Assembly (NCBI GenBank): GCA_004154925.1
Contig: QJNS01000073.1
Span: forward strand, 1-64,000
Source of the DNA: Monosporascus cannonballus
Lineage: Eukaryota > Ascomycota > Sordariomycetes > Xylariales
DNA length: 64,000 bases
Direction of reading: 5' to 3'
The notes under the pieces are model-generated. The model had not been told where the DNA came from, did no database searches, and worked only from the letters and a program-made list of their open reading frames with translations. The position numbers were made by a program, and so were the translations under genes. This document shows, in pieces, positions 36,821-49,106 of the stretch (the stretch's first letter is position 1; every line of letters begins with the position of its first letter).

Positions 36821-38481
36821 ATAAAAAATAGGGCGACCTAAACATTATAAGGCAATAATGGCTCGATTCGAAATTGGTCGCCTAATAATTCTAAAAATTA
36901 TAAAAAATAATTTTAAGCCAAATTAAAATATTAATATTAAAATATTACTTAATTATATAATTGTTTTTAATTTTTTGGCAAATAATTGTGTTATTATATA
37001 CCAATCGAAAACCTATAGGCGTTATTAAAAAAATCGATTTTTTATTTCGAAAATAAAAATTTGCGTTTAATTATTAAGTTTTACGTTAATTAGCTTTTAA
37101 TAAGCATATTGAGGAAATTAATATAGGAATATTTAAATGTAATCGGAAAATATATAATGTTAAAAATAAGTAGGCTTATTGAATTTACTAGGTATAAAAC
37201 CCGGAAGAAATTTAAAAACGTTTTATTTTTTACGAACAATAAGGCCCAAATAACCGAAATATAATTTGTTACTAATTGGTAATAGGACGCCGTCCTTAAA
37301 ACGCTTAACGTATTTAGGTTCGGCAATAGTGTTACTAGGCAAAGTTATTTCCTAATTATAATTCTTAATAAGTATTAAAATTTCGTTAAAATCTTGGAAA
37401 ACGGGCGGAAAATATTCCTAAACGGGAAACGTAACAGCATAACGGACTTTAAAAATTATTTTATTTGTAAAACTACCTTAAAATTACGGCTAATCGGAAT
37501 TTAATTACGGAATATTAAGAAAAAGATCGTAATATTAATAAAAAGGTTTAAATTTAAAAACTCATAAAACGGCGTTAAAACTGGATTTCCGTAATTATAA
37601 CGAATAATCGAAAATAAATTAGTAATATATTTAAAAAAAATTATATTCCTTAATAATAATTACGTAAAGGGCGAACTTGGCCTTACGAAAAATGTCGAAT
37701 CGACGATCGACCGTAATTACGTCTGAACGCTTATATTAGGTACCCGTAATACGAACTTTTTCGAATTTGTAAATTAACTGTTAATTATAAGTACCGAATT
37801 GAAAAACCTTTTAAACGGTTTTTTTAAAAGTAATTAAAATTTAAACAGAACTTAAATAAAAATATTTAATAATATTAAGAATAATTACTTACCGAACGAA
37901 AAGTATCGTAATAATAACTAATTATAATATAATTTAAAGCGCTTAAAGTTTAAGTATAAGTCGTAGAGTAATAGAAATATCATTATATTACGTAAATATA
38001 ATACGGCTTATTATTGGGCGTAATACGATTAATATTTATTTTACCGTTAGCGTCGAAAGAATAACGTTAAAATATCTTAATTATTATGAATATTAATATT
38101 CCATTTCTTTGAAACTTTTTATGAAAAAAAGATATAACGAATAAGAATTATATATAAAATAAACGGAAGAGGCGAAATAAAAATAATAAGAAAAAAACCG
38201 AAAACCCGAACGGAAAGCGTACGTAAAAAGAAATGGAAATATAGGCGCAAAAGGGAACAAAAAGTAAGTAAAATGAGATTAAAAAATGGATTATAACAGA
38301 AAACTAAGCGGAATATAATTAGATATATAATATAATAGATATTAATTATTACGGCAATTATTTATAACATATTATAACGGGAAATTATTAGCAAATATAC
38401 GTAATTAGATTTATGAAAAAGGGTGTATTAAAATTAATAATAATATTATTAGGGATTAAGAATTGGAAGAGGAGAAATTAT
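36821..38481. other. Unrecognised 3' region of E3
   Basis: About 1.65 kb between the chromodomain and the 3' LTR. No domain recognised on either strand. The longest open frame is on the minus strand at 37090-37326 (78 codons, hydrophobic, no known match). It could be an extra ORF carried by the element, or an old unbounded insertion; no flanking duplication was found. Confidence 0.4.
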
Positions 38482-38687
38482 TATACGAATATAGCTTTTA
38501 TAAAAATAAGGCTGGTAACCAACCAATTACCGATCAGCTACCGACCTACTTACTAATATAAATCTACCATCTGGCAGTTAATGGGAAACGCCAGATGGAA
38601 GTAACATAATACACTTACTGCTTGGAATACGCTTTGGGGCTGGTCGGAGATCACCTTACCCAGCTTATAGCTGTTCATTATCTTACA
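38482..38687 (+). repeat. E3 3' LTR
   Basis: Starts TATACGAATATAGC (inner edge mutated) and ends ATTATCTTACA (outer edge intact). The right half keeps TGGGAAACGCCAGATGG and GGGGCTGGTCGG, less mutated than in the 5' copy. Confidence 0.88.
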
Positions 38688-38692
38688 TTTTG

Positions 38693-38913
38693 AATGTTTT
38701 TTTTATTATAAGGTTAAGGTTATTTGGCTTTATACTTTGATGCGATAATGCGAATTAGGATTGTCATTATCTGGTTTATAAATTATTTAATTTCTTTTTT
38801 CACTTTTGGGCTAAAATGAGCTTATAATAAAAATAGGTAAATAAAAGTCGATATTGTAGTTAAAAAGATCTTTAATAAGGCTTAAAAGCATTATGATATA
38901 AAGAATTATAATA
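38693..38913 (-). pseudogene. E0 leader/gag start fragment
   Basis: Short E0 piece between E3 and the E0 5' LTR; by position it holds the primer-binding region and gag start. Nothing can be read. Confidence 0.35.
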
Positions 38914-39302
38914 TATAACGGTTCGAGATTTATTTAATTATTAAATTTAAGTTATACAAGTTTCTATTAATGATATTTTTGTAAAAGTGTAAGTATTAAA
39001 ATAATTTAATTATGTTTCGTAATATTAATAACACTATAAGTAACAAATTATTATTACGAGCTATTATTAGTTTAAATTTAAAAGAAATAAATTTATACAT
39101 TTTATTTCGAACATAAAATTTTTAAACGGTTTAACCTTTCAAGTTTTTTGAGATTCTTAATCCCCTTTATACCGTTCAAAAGGCTTAAGGTGCTGGAGCC
39201 TCTAAGAGCCTTAAGTTTATTACGTGATCAGTTTCTATATCGACTCCAGTTTTTTCTTATCTCGACTATTTGTAAGCTCGCTAAGCTAGTTAGGTTAAAA
39301 CA
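38914..39302 (-). repeat. E0 5' LTR
   Basis: Plus-strand view TATAACGGTT..AGGTTAAAACA. Outer end CA intact, inner end TG changed to TA. Followed by target duplication TATAA at 39303-39307. Confidence 0.8.
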
Positions 39303-39307
39303 TATAA

Positions 39308-41881
39308 TTTATATAACGGTTGAAGTTTTAAGAAAAGTTTTATTAATAACGATATAAATGTGAAGTTTTTCTAAGAATTGTTTTTACACATTTTAAAGTT
39401 ACTAAAGTTTGCTTTATAACCTAATTTTAAAAATAAATTTAATTATAATAATTTTTAAACTTTGTTTTAAATTTTAAAAATATGGAAAATTTGATAAGAA
39501 TAATAAGGGTATTATTTCGTTGAAGAAATATATATAATAAATTATTCGAAAAGGATTTACTCCAATATAAGAAAAAGCAGGTTGCGATAGGTTTTATTAT
39601 AAGTAAAATTCTTTGATATACGTTTATTATTAAATTAATCCACGTATTCGTCGTCGTGTTCATTATCGTATTAATTATAATTTAATAACATCTATTTTAT
39701 AATGTCGAAATTTTGCCCAATAATAATTATTTTATAATTTAAATATCAGTTAATTTATATTTACCTTTTTATTGTATCGAAAGTATGTACTTTATTAACT
39801 AAATTTGGTATATATATCTTTGTTATAAACTTTTAGAAATCCTGTATATTCAAGTACAAAGGCGAAAAGTTCGCGTAAAAAGTAATATTATTACAATTAT
39901 GAAATACCGTTTTCGAATTTTATATTTTAGTAATTATCGACCTTTAAATTCTTCCCTGCTGAATACCAACTTAATACGATATGGATATTCATTTTGTGGA
40001 TAGATATTATATATTTAAATGTATTTTCAATAATATTTAATTCTCGGAAAAGACAAACGAAAATTCGAGTCTTTAAATGTTATAAGAAACAATAAAAATC
40101 GGTATATATGTAAAAGTTTAAATTGTTATGACTGTAAACGAATCGAATCTCGATATAAAGTATTCCAAGAAGTATATACAAATACAAAGAATGAATAAAA
40201 ATATATAAGACGACTTATTCTAATTGTTTTTAGTATTTTTTATAAAGTATTTATAGGCCGTTCTTTAAAAGGTTGAAAATTATAAATAACACCAAAATAA
40301 AAGATTAAACAGGCATAGAAGTAAAGGAAACTAAAGGACATTAATAATTAAAACTCAGCAAACCAAGTTCAATTTAGCTAATCGTGTTATAATAAAGATA
40401 CGTTAATCTTTATTATTTCGTTCATCACGTTATCGTAATTTTCGCAATAATCTTTTCATTAATTTTTATTAAAAATTTGTAGTATATTTTAATTTTAATA
40501 TCGAACGATAATAACGGTTTTAACGTATACAAGCCGTTGCTCTTATAAAAGTTAAATATTAAAATTTACTGCAGGTTATTCGAAATATATATATTTGTCC
40601 GCATTTATTAATTAAACTTATAATCCAAAGTTATATATGTTACGAACCCGTTTTTAGTTTAAAATCACGAAAATCATGTAGGATATTATCAATTATTTAA
40701 TCAATGTATATAAGCCGTTTTTCTTATAACCATTTTTTAACGGTTTGAAAAGAAAACATATTATAATCATATTCTTTTAACGTTTAAAGTTCTATAAAAT
40801 AATTTTGCAAATACGAAATTTCTTTATAAAATCGAAATTTTAGTCGAATGCTATAACTTTATTTAAAACACCTATTTTAATATATATTAACGTTACACTA
40901 ATACAGCTTTTAAAGATAATAAGTAATATCTTATTTTCGTAACATTTTACTTTTCTTTAATCAAATTCTAAAACCGAATTTCTTTTCGATATATAAAAAA
41001 ATTTTTAGGATCGATTATTTATAAATATATTTTTTCCGATTAAGCGTTTCGTTATTTTTAAATGATGTTGACAAGTTGTATTACGAAAGAATGAATACAA
41101 TATTCCGAAATTGTTTTGTAGATAACGTATTAATCGAAATTTAGAAGAAATTATAATTAATAATATTAAAAATCTTTTAAAAGTTTTCTTTTGTATTATA
41201 GTTCTTTTCAGTAATATGTTTACTAAATCTTTATAACCTATTTTTTCGAACTTACAAATTTCTAATAAGAATTAACTTTAGAAATAAATTATTAATTATT
41301 ATTTAGAAACCCGTAAATGATCTACGTTTTCGAGACGGGAATAAATAAATTAATTAATATATGAACTTATTTATTATCTAACATATTTTTGTATTTTAAC
41401 GTAATATCAAAATATATTTCTTGAATTTAACTAAATTTATTGCTAAATAAGTTCATATTTATATTATCTTCGTATTAATAAAGCACGTGTAAAATAAAGT
41501 TACATTAATTAATTTATATCCTTGTTCTAAATCAATACGTTTTTTTTTCCGAATTATATTTTGTTTATTTTATTTTATGTCGTATATAAGTTAAAAACAT
41601 TGTTATATAACTTTTAGTATTTCTATACTGAAAGTATTAAATTTATTTAAGTTGTGAAAGGTTAATACAACAATTCAAAAACTTTTCTTAAACTAAGTTT
41701 TTATAAAATTTGGTTTACATGTAATTTAGCTTATTATTATTAATGGCGAAATTTATAATTTCTCATCGGTTTGTATAAATTATTATAATTTAAATGCATA
41801 GTAAAATAATTTTATAAAGAGCTGAGTTTTTTAATTAAATAAAAGTTTTTCGATATAATGATCAAATAAGAGGAGTTTAAT
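39308..41881. other. AT-rich, heavily mutated DNA of unknown origin
   Basis: About 2.6 kb, no recognised domain. An open frame at 39439-39663 (-) is short and hydrophobic and not called. It is the right flank of the E0 target site and so the former neighbour of 7674-11220. Confidence 0.5.
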
Positions 41882-41886
41882 TTATC

Positions 41887-42299
41887 TGTTATGGATCTCT
41901 AAACGGATTCGTTCTAGAGGCCCTAGAGCTGCAGGAATGGAGAAGCTTCCCATTTAAGTCACGTGACTTAAAGTGATTTAATTGATGTATTAGATTATAT
42001 AGATTACTGTCATCTAGGTAAATTTGCATATCTAAAAGATTAATATTATAGCGGTAGAATAAAAAAGATATAAGAATTTAAGTTTTTTTATATAAATAGT
42101 ACTTACTTAGTTGTCGCTCCTTAGCTGTTAATATAAGTTCACAGCTAAAGCCAGCAATTTTTTATTATAGAAAAGGTTTTTAAAACTTTTTAACAAACAG
42201 ATGATTAAATTATTCTTCGCTTTCTGAATACTTGTAAATTAAGACCTTATTTCGGATGTTGTTTACACTTTTAGATAAATGTATAATAAGTTCGTTATA
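41887..42299 (+). repeat. E6 5' LTR
   Basis: Starts TGTTATGGATCTC, ends TTCGTTATA (inner CA changed). The U3 has an intact GTCACGTGAC at 41958-41967, with CACGTG 73 bp from the LTR start. Confidence 0.88.
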
Positions 42300-42589
42300 T
42301 TTTGATAGCTTTTTAATTAACAGCCCACGAATAATTTACTGCCTATTTAGTATGTGAACTTTTTTAAAATTTGTGTAAACGATAATGTAGGACGACGTTC
42401 AGAAAATAAATAATATATCCGATTTTCATTATCAATTAGTAAAATGCTAGTAATTAAATTAAATATTTTAGGGTTTATTTAAAATATTTTTAATTAATTG
42501 ATTATATCAGTCCTCTTATTATTTAGGTCTGAACAGGCTTATTATTTTTGTAATATTATCAGTAACTTACTTCTTTTCTTGAAGATATT

Positions 42590-45500
42590 ATTAAGATTTA
42601 GAAAAAAGAGTTAAGGAGAAAGGTGCCTAAGGAGAAAATTGAGGAAAAATACCTAGCCGACACCCAAAAGAGAAAGAAGAAAGAATTTATTACGAAAGAA
42701 AAATAGGATTTTTTAGCCCAGAAAGGTTAAAGTCTAAAAGAGAAAAGTGTTTAATTCATTATTAAAAAAGACCGGGTTTCTCTTAGTTTGACTTAACTAA
42801 AAAACGAAGTTAAGAAAGTGATTACCGACCGCCTTTATTTGGCGCAAAATTAATGCAAAGAAAAATTTCGATTTTATTATTATTCGGCATAAGCCGAATA
42901 CAAAAAGGAATTGTTTTACTACTTAATTATTATAGAATGCCAAACGTTAAAGGTTGTAAGCCAATTACTTTTAAATCTTATAATAGGTTCAAGAATCTAA
43001 ACAGATTTTTAATTTAGGTCCGATTCTAACTTAAATCTTATGAAAGTTTTAACAGACAATTATTATAAAGTAATAGTTATTTTTTAGTTATTAACAGGAC
43101 GAATTAGCCAGTAGTTCGAACTTATTTTAACGGATTACTTAAAAAGATATGTAAAGGAATTTTCCGACTTTACTAATTACATTTTCAATAGATACGAATA
43201 CTTTGAAAATAAAAATACGAATTTTATTTAGGAATCGAGATAAAGAATAATACGGAGTTAAATAATTCTATTTCCTTTACCAAATTAAATTAACGTCCGA
43301 ATATACGACCGAATTTAATTATTTAGCAGTTATTTTGAATTTGCTAAAAAGCGCGTTATTTTATTTTTATTTTAATGTCTTCAAGCTGTAAGTTAAAAAT
43401 AAATTAAATATAGAACTTAAGAATTGATAATTTGTAAAATATACTAATACAGTTATTATTGCCGACCGACGTACTTTTAATCGGTACCTGAAGAAAAAAG
43501 AAACCGGCAAACGATGTAACGATAAGAGCCCCAGTATCCGAATTAAGAAAGATAAGGGCAATCCTTGAAAGAAAATAAGTTCCGTTTCGAAAAAATATAA
43601 AAAAAAAATTAAAACAAAATATTTTAATTATGATAAAAAAGGGCATTTTAAGAGCGAATGTTATTTCCTTACCAAAAGAGATTTCAATAAGAGAGAGATT
43701 TTTTAACCTCAGAAAAAAACTAAAGCGACTGAATAAAAAACCGACAATAAGATAGAAAAGAAAAATTAATTCGACTTTTTTTTTAGCTAGAATTATTAAT
43801 TCTACTACTATTTAGAATTAAAGCGATATTCTAAAATAGAAAAATTAACCCATTTGCTAGGACTTTAAAGTTAAAACCTGTAAATACTATCTAGAATAAA
43901 CGGTTTCTAGAATAACTATAAAGGAGGGATATTTTTGCTATCTTAGCGAATAAAAGTGCGAAATATATAATATAAACAGCTAATTTCGGCCAAATATTAA
44001 TAACTACGAATAATTATCCTCGAAGCCTTGTAAGTTTCCAAATACATTATTTACCAAAGAAACTATCAGTAAATCCTTACGATCTGTTATATTTATAACG
44101 TGCTGTTTTGACTATTATTTCGTTTATTTTGGAATTAAGGAAAATAACGATTTTTGGCCTAGGTAGAACGAAAAAATATTTATCGAACCTGATAACGAGT
44201 GCCGATATATAGAAACCCCTTAATAGCAAAAATAATTTGAGTTTTGCTACTTATTGTCCGAATTAAAACAAAATCAAAAAGACATATCGCAAAGATACTT
44301 GTGTTATTTCCCGAAACTTTGCGTTTAATATAAGTTCCTAGATATAAGAATGATTTTTTCGAAAGTTTATTTTTTTTCACCACGTAATTCGAAAACCACA
44401 AAACCAAAGGGTGAACCAAGGAAAAAAAAAATTTCTTCTTAGAAGAAAATTTAACATTTAAGTTATAATGCAAATACGGTAAAAACACATGTTGGATACA
44501 AAAATAATTAATGCATAAAATATGCCATTAAAAAAAATGCGAATATAAATTCGCTGAAATTAAACGATATTAAATATTAAAAACTTTTAAAAGTTTTCGA
44601 AATAAAAATATCTTAAAGCCCTAATTTACAAAGTTTTATACGAAATAACCAAAGGATTACGCAGCCAGATCGAAATTTCCTTTTCATACAAAAACAAAAT
44701 ATTTAAAGTTATAATTAATTCAAGAATAAAAAGAAATTTCATTTCCCTTATGGTTCTAGAAAAACATTAGATTCTTTGGAATTATGCGCTAAATTTTTAC
44801 AAGTTACGCAGGGTATATTAAGGTTTGTTTACTTACGAAAACAAACTAAAACTTCGAGAAATTAAGAAGTTTCTTAAACAGATTTAAGGATATTAAAAAC
44901 GTATTGCGCTAGATATCGCTAATATTTTCGGAAATAATATTATGTTGGAAATACTTTGGCTTTATATTAAGAACTTACGAATTAATTTGAAAAATCAATT
45001 AATATTTTGAAAAAACGGAATAAAGATAGATTAAAAGGATTACTAAGATATTTCTTACCATATTAAAGAAGTGTGGATTCCTAATTAGCCTTTTACAGTA
45101 TTTCTAGAATATTAAAAATTTAAATACGTATTCCAAAATTAAAATAAAATCATAAGTTATTTTTTTGTCGTTAATAGAACGATCGGATATTTATTAAAGA
45201 AATGCATTATCTTAAATTTCATTAAACTTATTATATAAATCTCGAAAATTTAAAGTTTTATAAAAAGTATACCACTTAAGCTAAAGCAAAAAATACATCT
45301 AATTTTCTAACGTTCCTACTAAATATCTCGTTTTTGTGACACCAAAAATCAAAGATATTAAATAAGAATTAACGAAAATAAAAACCTTATTTATCGAAAA
45401 ATGATCGATTATAAGTAATTAAACGATATTACGATTAAAATAGATATCATTTAACCCTTATAAATACCTTAAACGAATATGCTAGTAAAATTAAATAATA

Positions 45501-48375
45501 TACAATATTTGATCTCCGAAACGGTTATTACTGTATTAAATTACCTAAAAAGAAAAATCAAAAATGGTATTTAGAAAAATATATAGATTATATAAATACC
45601 GAATTATACTATGAAGTTTTATTAAGATTTTCGACAGTGTTTAAAGTTTGGTTATATTCATATTTCAGTAATTTGTAGGTAGTTTATGCTTATTTACATT
45701 GACGATATCTTCAATTACTTAGGAACTCTGGAAGAACATAAGAAATATAAGACCTAAATGCTTAGGATTCTAAGTAAGGTGCATATTAGAATTCAGCTAA
45801 AAGCGTATAGTATACGCAAAAGCTAGATTTCCTAGAATTTACTTTTATTTTCGACCAAATTCAAATTTAACGTTCCAAATTCAAAGTTGTTAAGGACTGG
45901 CCTATCTTTAATAAGGCGACTATTACAAATATCCGATAAGTTTTAGAATTTACGAATTATATAGCCAGCCTAATTAAGGGATATCAAAACAAAATTAAAG
46001 GATTAACGAAATTTATCACCAAAAAATACGTGAGAAAAAAGTTCAAATTGCTAGAAAAAGCTAAGAAAATGTTTCGAATTTTAAAAAAGACAATTACTAA
46101 CGGATCTATCGTAAGGATACTAAACCCAGATAAGGAGAAACACCTAAAAACAAATGCCTTAGAATACGCCTTAGAAGTAATTTTGAAATAATAAGAAAAT
46201 AATAAAAATTAGTACCCAGTAATATATTACTTAAAAGTATTCCAAGATGCAAAATTTAAATACCCGATTTACGATAAGGAATTATTAACAATTATTAATG
46301 CTTTTTAAAACACTCTTTTTATAACGAAATAAAAAGTTTTTCGATATTTATTTTAATTATGAAAACTTTATTCGATTTATGCAAGTTTAAGAAGTAAATA
46401 AACGATACAAAAGATAAAGACCTTTTTTATTAAATTGTAATTTCGAAATATATTATATTAAAAACCCAAAAAATATTTAGACAAATATTATGAGCCGTTA
46501 AAGAATATACGATTTCAAAGTTACAAAAAGAACTATATAAATATTATAATATAACAAAACCTGTATTATATAATAATGTGAAATTATAAAAAAACCAACC
46601 ACCCGAATTTTTAATACGGTTTCGAAATTCTCACGATATTAAGAAATAACAAAAAGTTTAACAGCTAAAAGGAAAGCCGGAAAGTTAGCTACTATATTAT
46701 AACAAAATCTATGTTCCTAAGAATTAACAGAAGCAATTTGTAAAAGAATTTTACGAAAACCTATTATACAGATATTAAGAGATTTTCAAGATTATTAAAC
46801 TATTACAAGAAAAATACCATTTCCCAGAATTACGCTATAAAATTAAAATGATTTTTTGGGGGATTGCAATGATTATGATGGGATTAAAATAACGTATTAT
46901 AAGCCTTTCGGATTATTGTAATTTACCGACATTCCTAATAAGGCATGGAACACCATAACTTACAATTTTATTATTAGCTTATTTCTATTTAAAGACCCGG
47001 TTAATAAGGTTATATATAACGGGATTTAGATAATAAGTAATCAACTTACTGAATATGGGTAATTTTTATTTTTTTTAAAAAAAAACGTAACGGCAGAACA
47101 ATTAAATTATATTTTAATAAACCATTTCTTTGATAAGTATGGGACACTAGAAAAAATTATTTCCGACAAAAATACGCTGTTTATTTCAAAATTCGGCATT
47201 AACTGTTTTAAACAAATTAGGACTTAGCTTAAATTTTCCACAGTATATCATCTTTAATAAATTAATTAAATAAAGCGGTTTAATTCAATTCAGAAATAAT
47301 ATTTTAAAATTTATATTAATTATTAATAAAACAACGATATAAAACTTATACTATTAGCGCAAATCGTTTATAACATATTTGTTAACGAAAATATCAACTT
47401 ATTCCTTTATTGTTATAACTCAAACCAAGATCGGTCGCAAAAGTGGTCGGACCCACGCAAAAGGGTCACGTGATTTGGATCTATCTTAGCATCAAGATCC
47501 AAATGAATCCATATAGAACCAATTGAATCCAGGTGACATTGGATCTGTGACGGTATCAAGATCCAATGGGGATTTAATCAACCTGTGAAGGATATATACT
47601 CTCGTTATTTCCATAGTTTAGATAGCTTTAGCTTGCAAGAACAATTCGTTACCCAAGGTACTCTTGGTATTACGAGACGTAACCACGTTACTGTATCTAT
47701 TGCTCATACTCCTACGGTACTTCTGCCAACATAAACCCGTACGATTTAGGTCTCATAGTTGGTTAATTAGCTTAGCCGTCACATTTATATAATAATATCC
47801 GGACATAAAGTAAAAACAAAACGACCTAAATAATTATTTAACGAAATGCCAAAGATTGCTATAATTACCCCAAAAGCAAATACGTTAAAAATAAAAATCA
47901 AAACGATTTAAGCTTATTTCTAGGATGAATTATAATTTTTTTTAATAAAAAACGGCCTAGTATTAGAATAAAAAATATTAAAGTACCAATTTTAGCAAAA
48001 AGAAATAAAGTTTACCTATTACGTCAAAAACAAAACATAACCTCGAACATCTTATAAATCAAAAAAAAACCCTAATAACAAGCCTAATTTTAAGAGATTC
48101 GGCTGGTTTAAAGTCGGAAAAGTTATTTTCAAAACCAACTATCCATTATTATTTCTCAAAACTATAAAAACACATCCTATTTTCTATATTTCTCTACTTA
48201 AACCGGCACCCAGAAACGCCCCGTTAAAAAAAACCTGGAACTTGAAAAAGGTTTAAACAAATATAAAATCCGACAAAATCTGGATTCCAAAATAATCAAA
48301 AACAAAGTTCAATAGCTAGTAAAATAAGAAAAATACTTATATAAAAAAACATTTAGGAACCGCCTAACTATTTAA
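42590..48375 (+). pseudogene. E6 gag-pol remnant with chromodomain
   Basis: Broken. The gag start region (~42590-42760) is Lys/Glu-rich. The CCHC knuckle at 43620-43661 reads Y-F-N-Y-D-K-K-G-H-F-K-S-E-C: the first two Cys are converted to Tyr, His and the last Cys are kept. RT is ~45490-46000 with its catalytic Y-I-D-D intact at 45695-45706. RNase H ~46080-46450. The integrase core reads T-A-E-Q-L-N-Y-I-L-I-N-H-F-F-D-K-Y-G-T-L then I-I-S-D-K near 47090-47170. The family A solo LTR interrupts the integrase at 47411-47783. The integrase C-terminal module (..HPIFYISLLKPAP) is near 48170-48215, then a chromodomain (Y-K-I-R-Q-N-L-D-S-K..) at ~48260-48365. Different from family A in sequence and LTR. 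Confidence 0.8.
47411..47783 (+). repeat. Solo LTR, family A (373 bp), lightly mutated
   Basis: Starts TGTTATAACTC and ends TTAGCCGTCACA; perfect TTTAT duplication (47406-47410 and 47784-47788). Its U3 is of the same type as E5 (CCAAGATCGG). It retains CACGTG at 47467-47472. It is the least RIP-damaged family A LTR in the window and interrupts the E6 integrase. Confidence 0.9.
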
Positions 48376-48681
48376 CGAACGTAATAGACCTGGTTAAAAC
48401 GTTCTATGGCCAAAACCCTAACCGACCGTGCCTAACGTAACTAAGATTGTGGGCGATAACGGTTCCTCGTTTAAATCCAACCTTACGGGATTTTAATTTT
48501 TAAAAATAAACGCTTTTATTATGGCGTTTATCGTTAAAACGAATTACGTTTACTCCGTTTCTATACGTCGTCGCTTTTCCTCCATTTTCCCTTATTTCTT
48601 TAACTAATTGTAAGAATACAGCTCCTATGAGGATGAGGCTAGTAGCCGACCAGCCACTAATCAGCCACCGACCCACTTACT

Positions 48682-49051
48682 TGTTACGACCTGATAGGCT
48701 GCGGCCTCGAAAACGATCGTGACAGGGAATTTGGTAAGCCATATAGGTTAAGTCACGTGGTGGCTCGATATGATCTATCGTAGAGCCCATAGAACCAGGC
48801 TCGACAGGATCTATCGTAAAGCCCAGAAAGCTAGGCTGGATAGGGTGAAAAAAGATTAAAATATATACTTTTATTATTTCCATAATTTAAATAATTTCAG
48901 TTTGCAATATAATATCGTTACTTAAAGCAACTTTAATATTACGAAAAGTTATTCGTTGTTATATTTATTACTTAAATTCTTACGATATTTCTATTAAGAT
49001 AAACCCGTATAATTAGAGTTTAATAATTAATTAAATTTTTTAGCCGTTTTA
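48682..49051 (+). repeat. E4 5' LTR
   Basis: Starts TGTTACGACCTG; inner end GCCGTTTTA. Distinct U3 from E1, E2 and E5. CACGTG is intact at 48754-48759; the 3' copy reads AACGTA there. Confidence 0.9.
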
Positions 49052-49106
49052 CGTTATAAGCTTTGTTTAATAATACCGTTAAATTCTAAACAATATCGCC
49101 AATACC

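Larger units (their letters stand above)
31059..38687 (+). mobile_element. E3: family C Ty3/gypsy chromovirus with short LTRs
   Basis: 7629 bp with 206-bp LTRs (31059-31264 and 38482-38687) and a perfect 5-bp duplication TTTTG (31054-31058 and 38688-38692). Plus orientation, opposite to the host E0. Two small solo-LTR-like units inserted later (35973-36096 and 36201-36374). The polyprotein ends with a readable chromodomain, followed by an unusually long (~1.65 kb) unrecognised 3' region. Confidence 0.9.
11226..39302 (-). mobile_element. E0: old family A Ty3/gypsy element, split by three later insertions
   Basis: Minus-strand LTR retrotransposon defined by two ~388-bp LTRs (11226-11613 and 38914-39302) and a 5-bp target duplication TATAA (11221-11225 and 39303-39307). 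Its internal sequence is broken by the TRIM-like element (14394-21566, which itself contains E1), by E2 (23811-30722) and by E3 (31059-38687). Subtracting these and their target duplications leaves ~6.3 kb, close to the 6.7-6.9 kb of the younger family A copies. The pieces match E2 in the expected order. It is the oldest datable element here and the most degraded. Confidence 0.8.

Noticed and set aside
37090..37326. Hydrophobic 78-codon minus-strand frame in E3 as a separate membrane protein gene
   Set aside because: AT-rich RIP-mutated DNA readily yields hydrophobic (F/I/L/Y/N) frames; no independent support.
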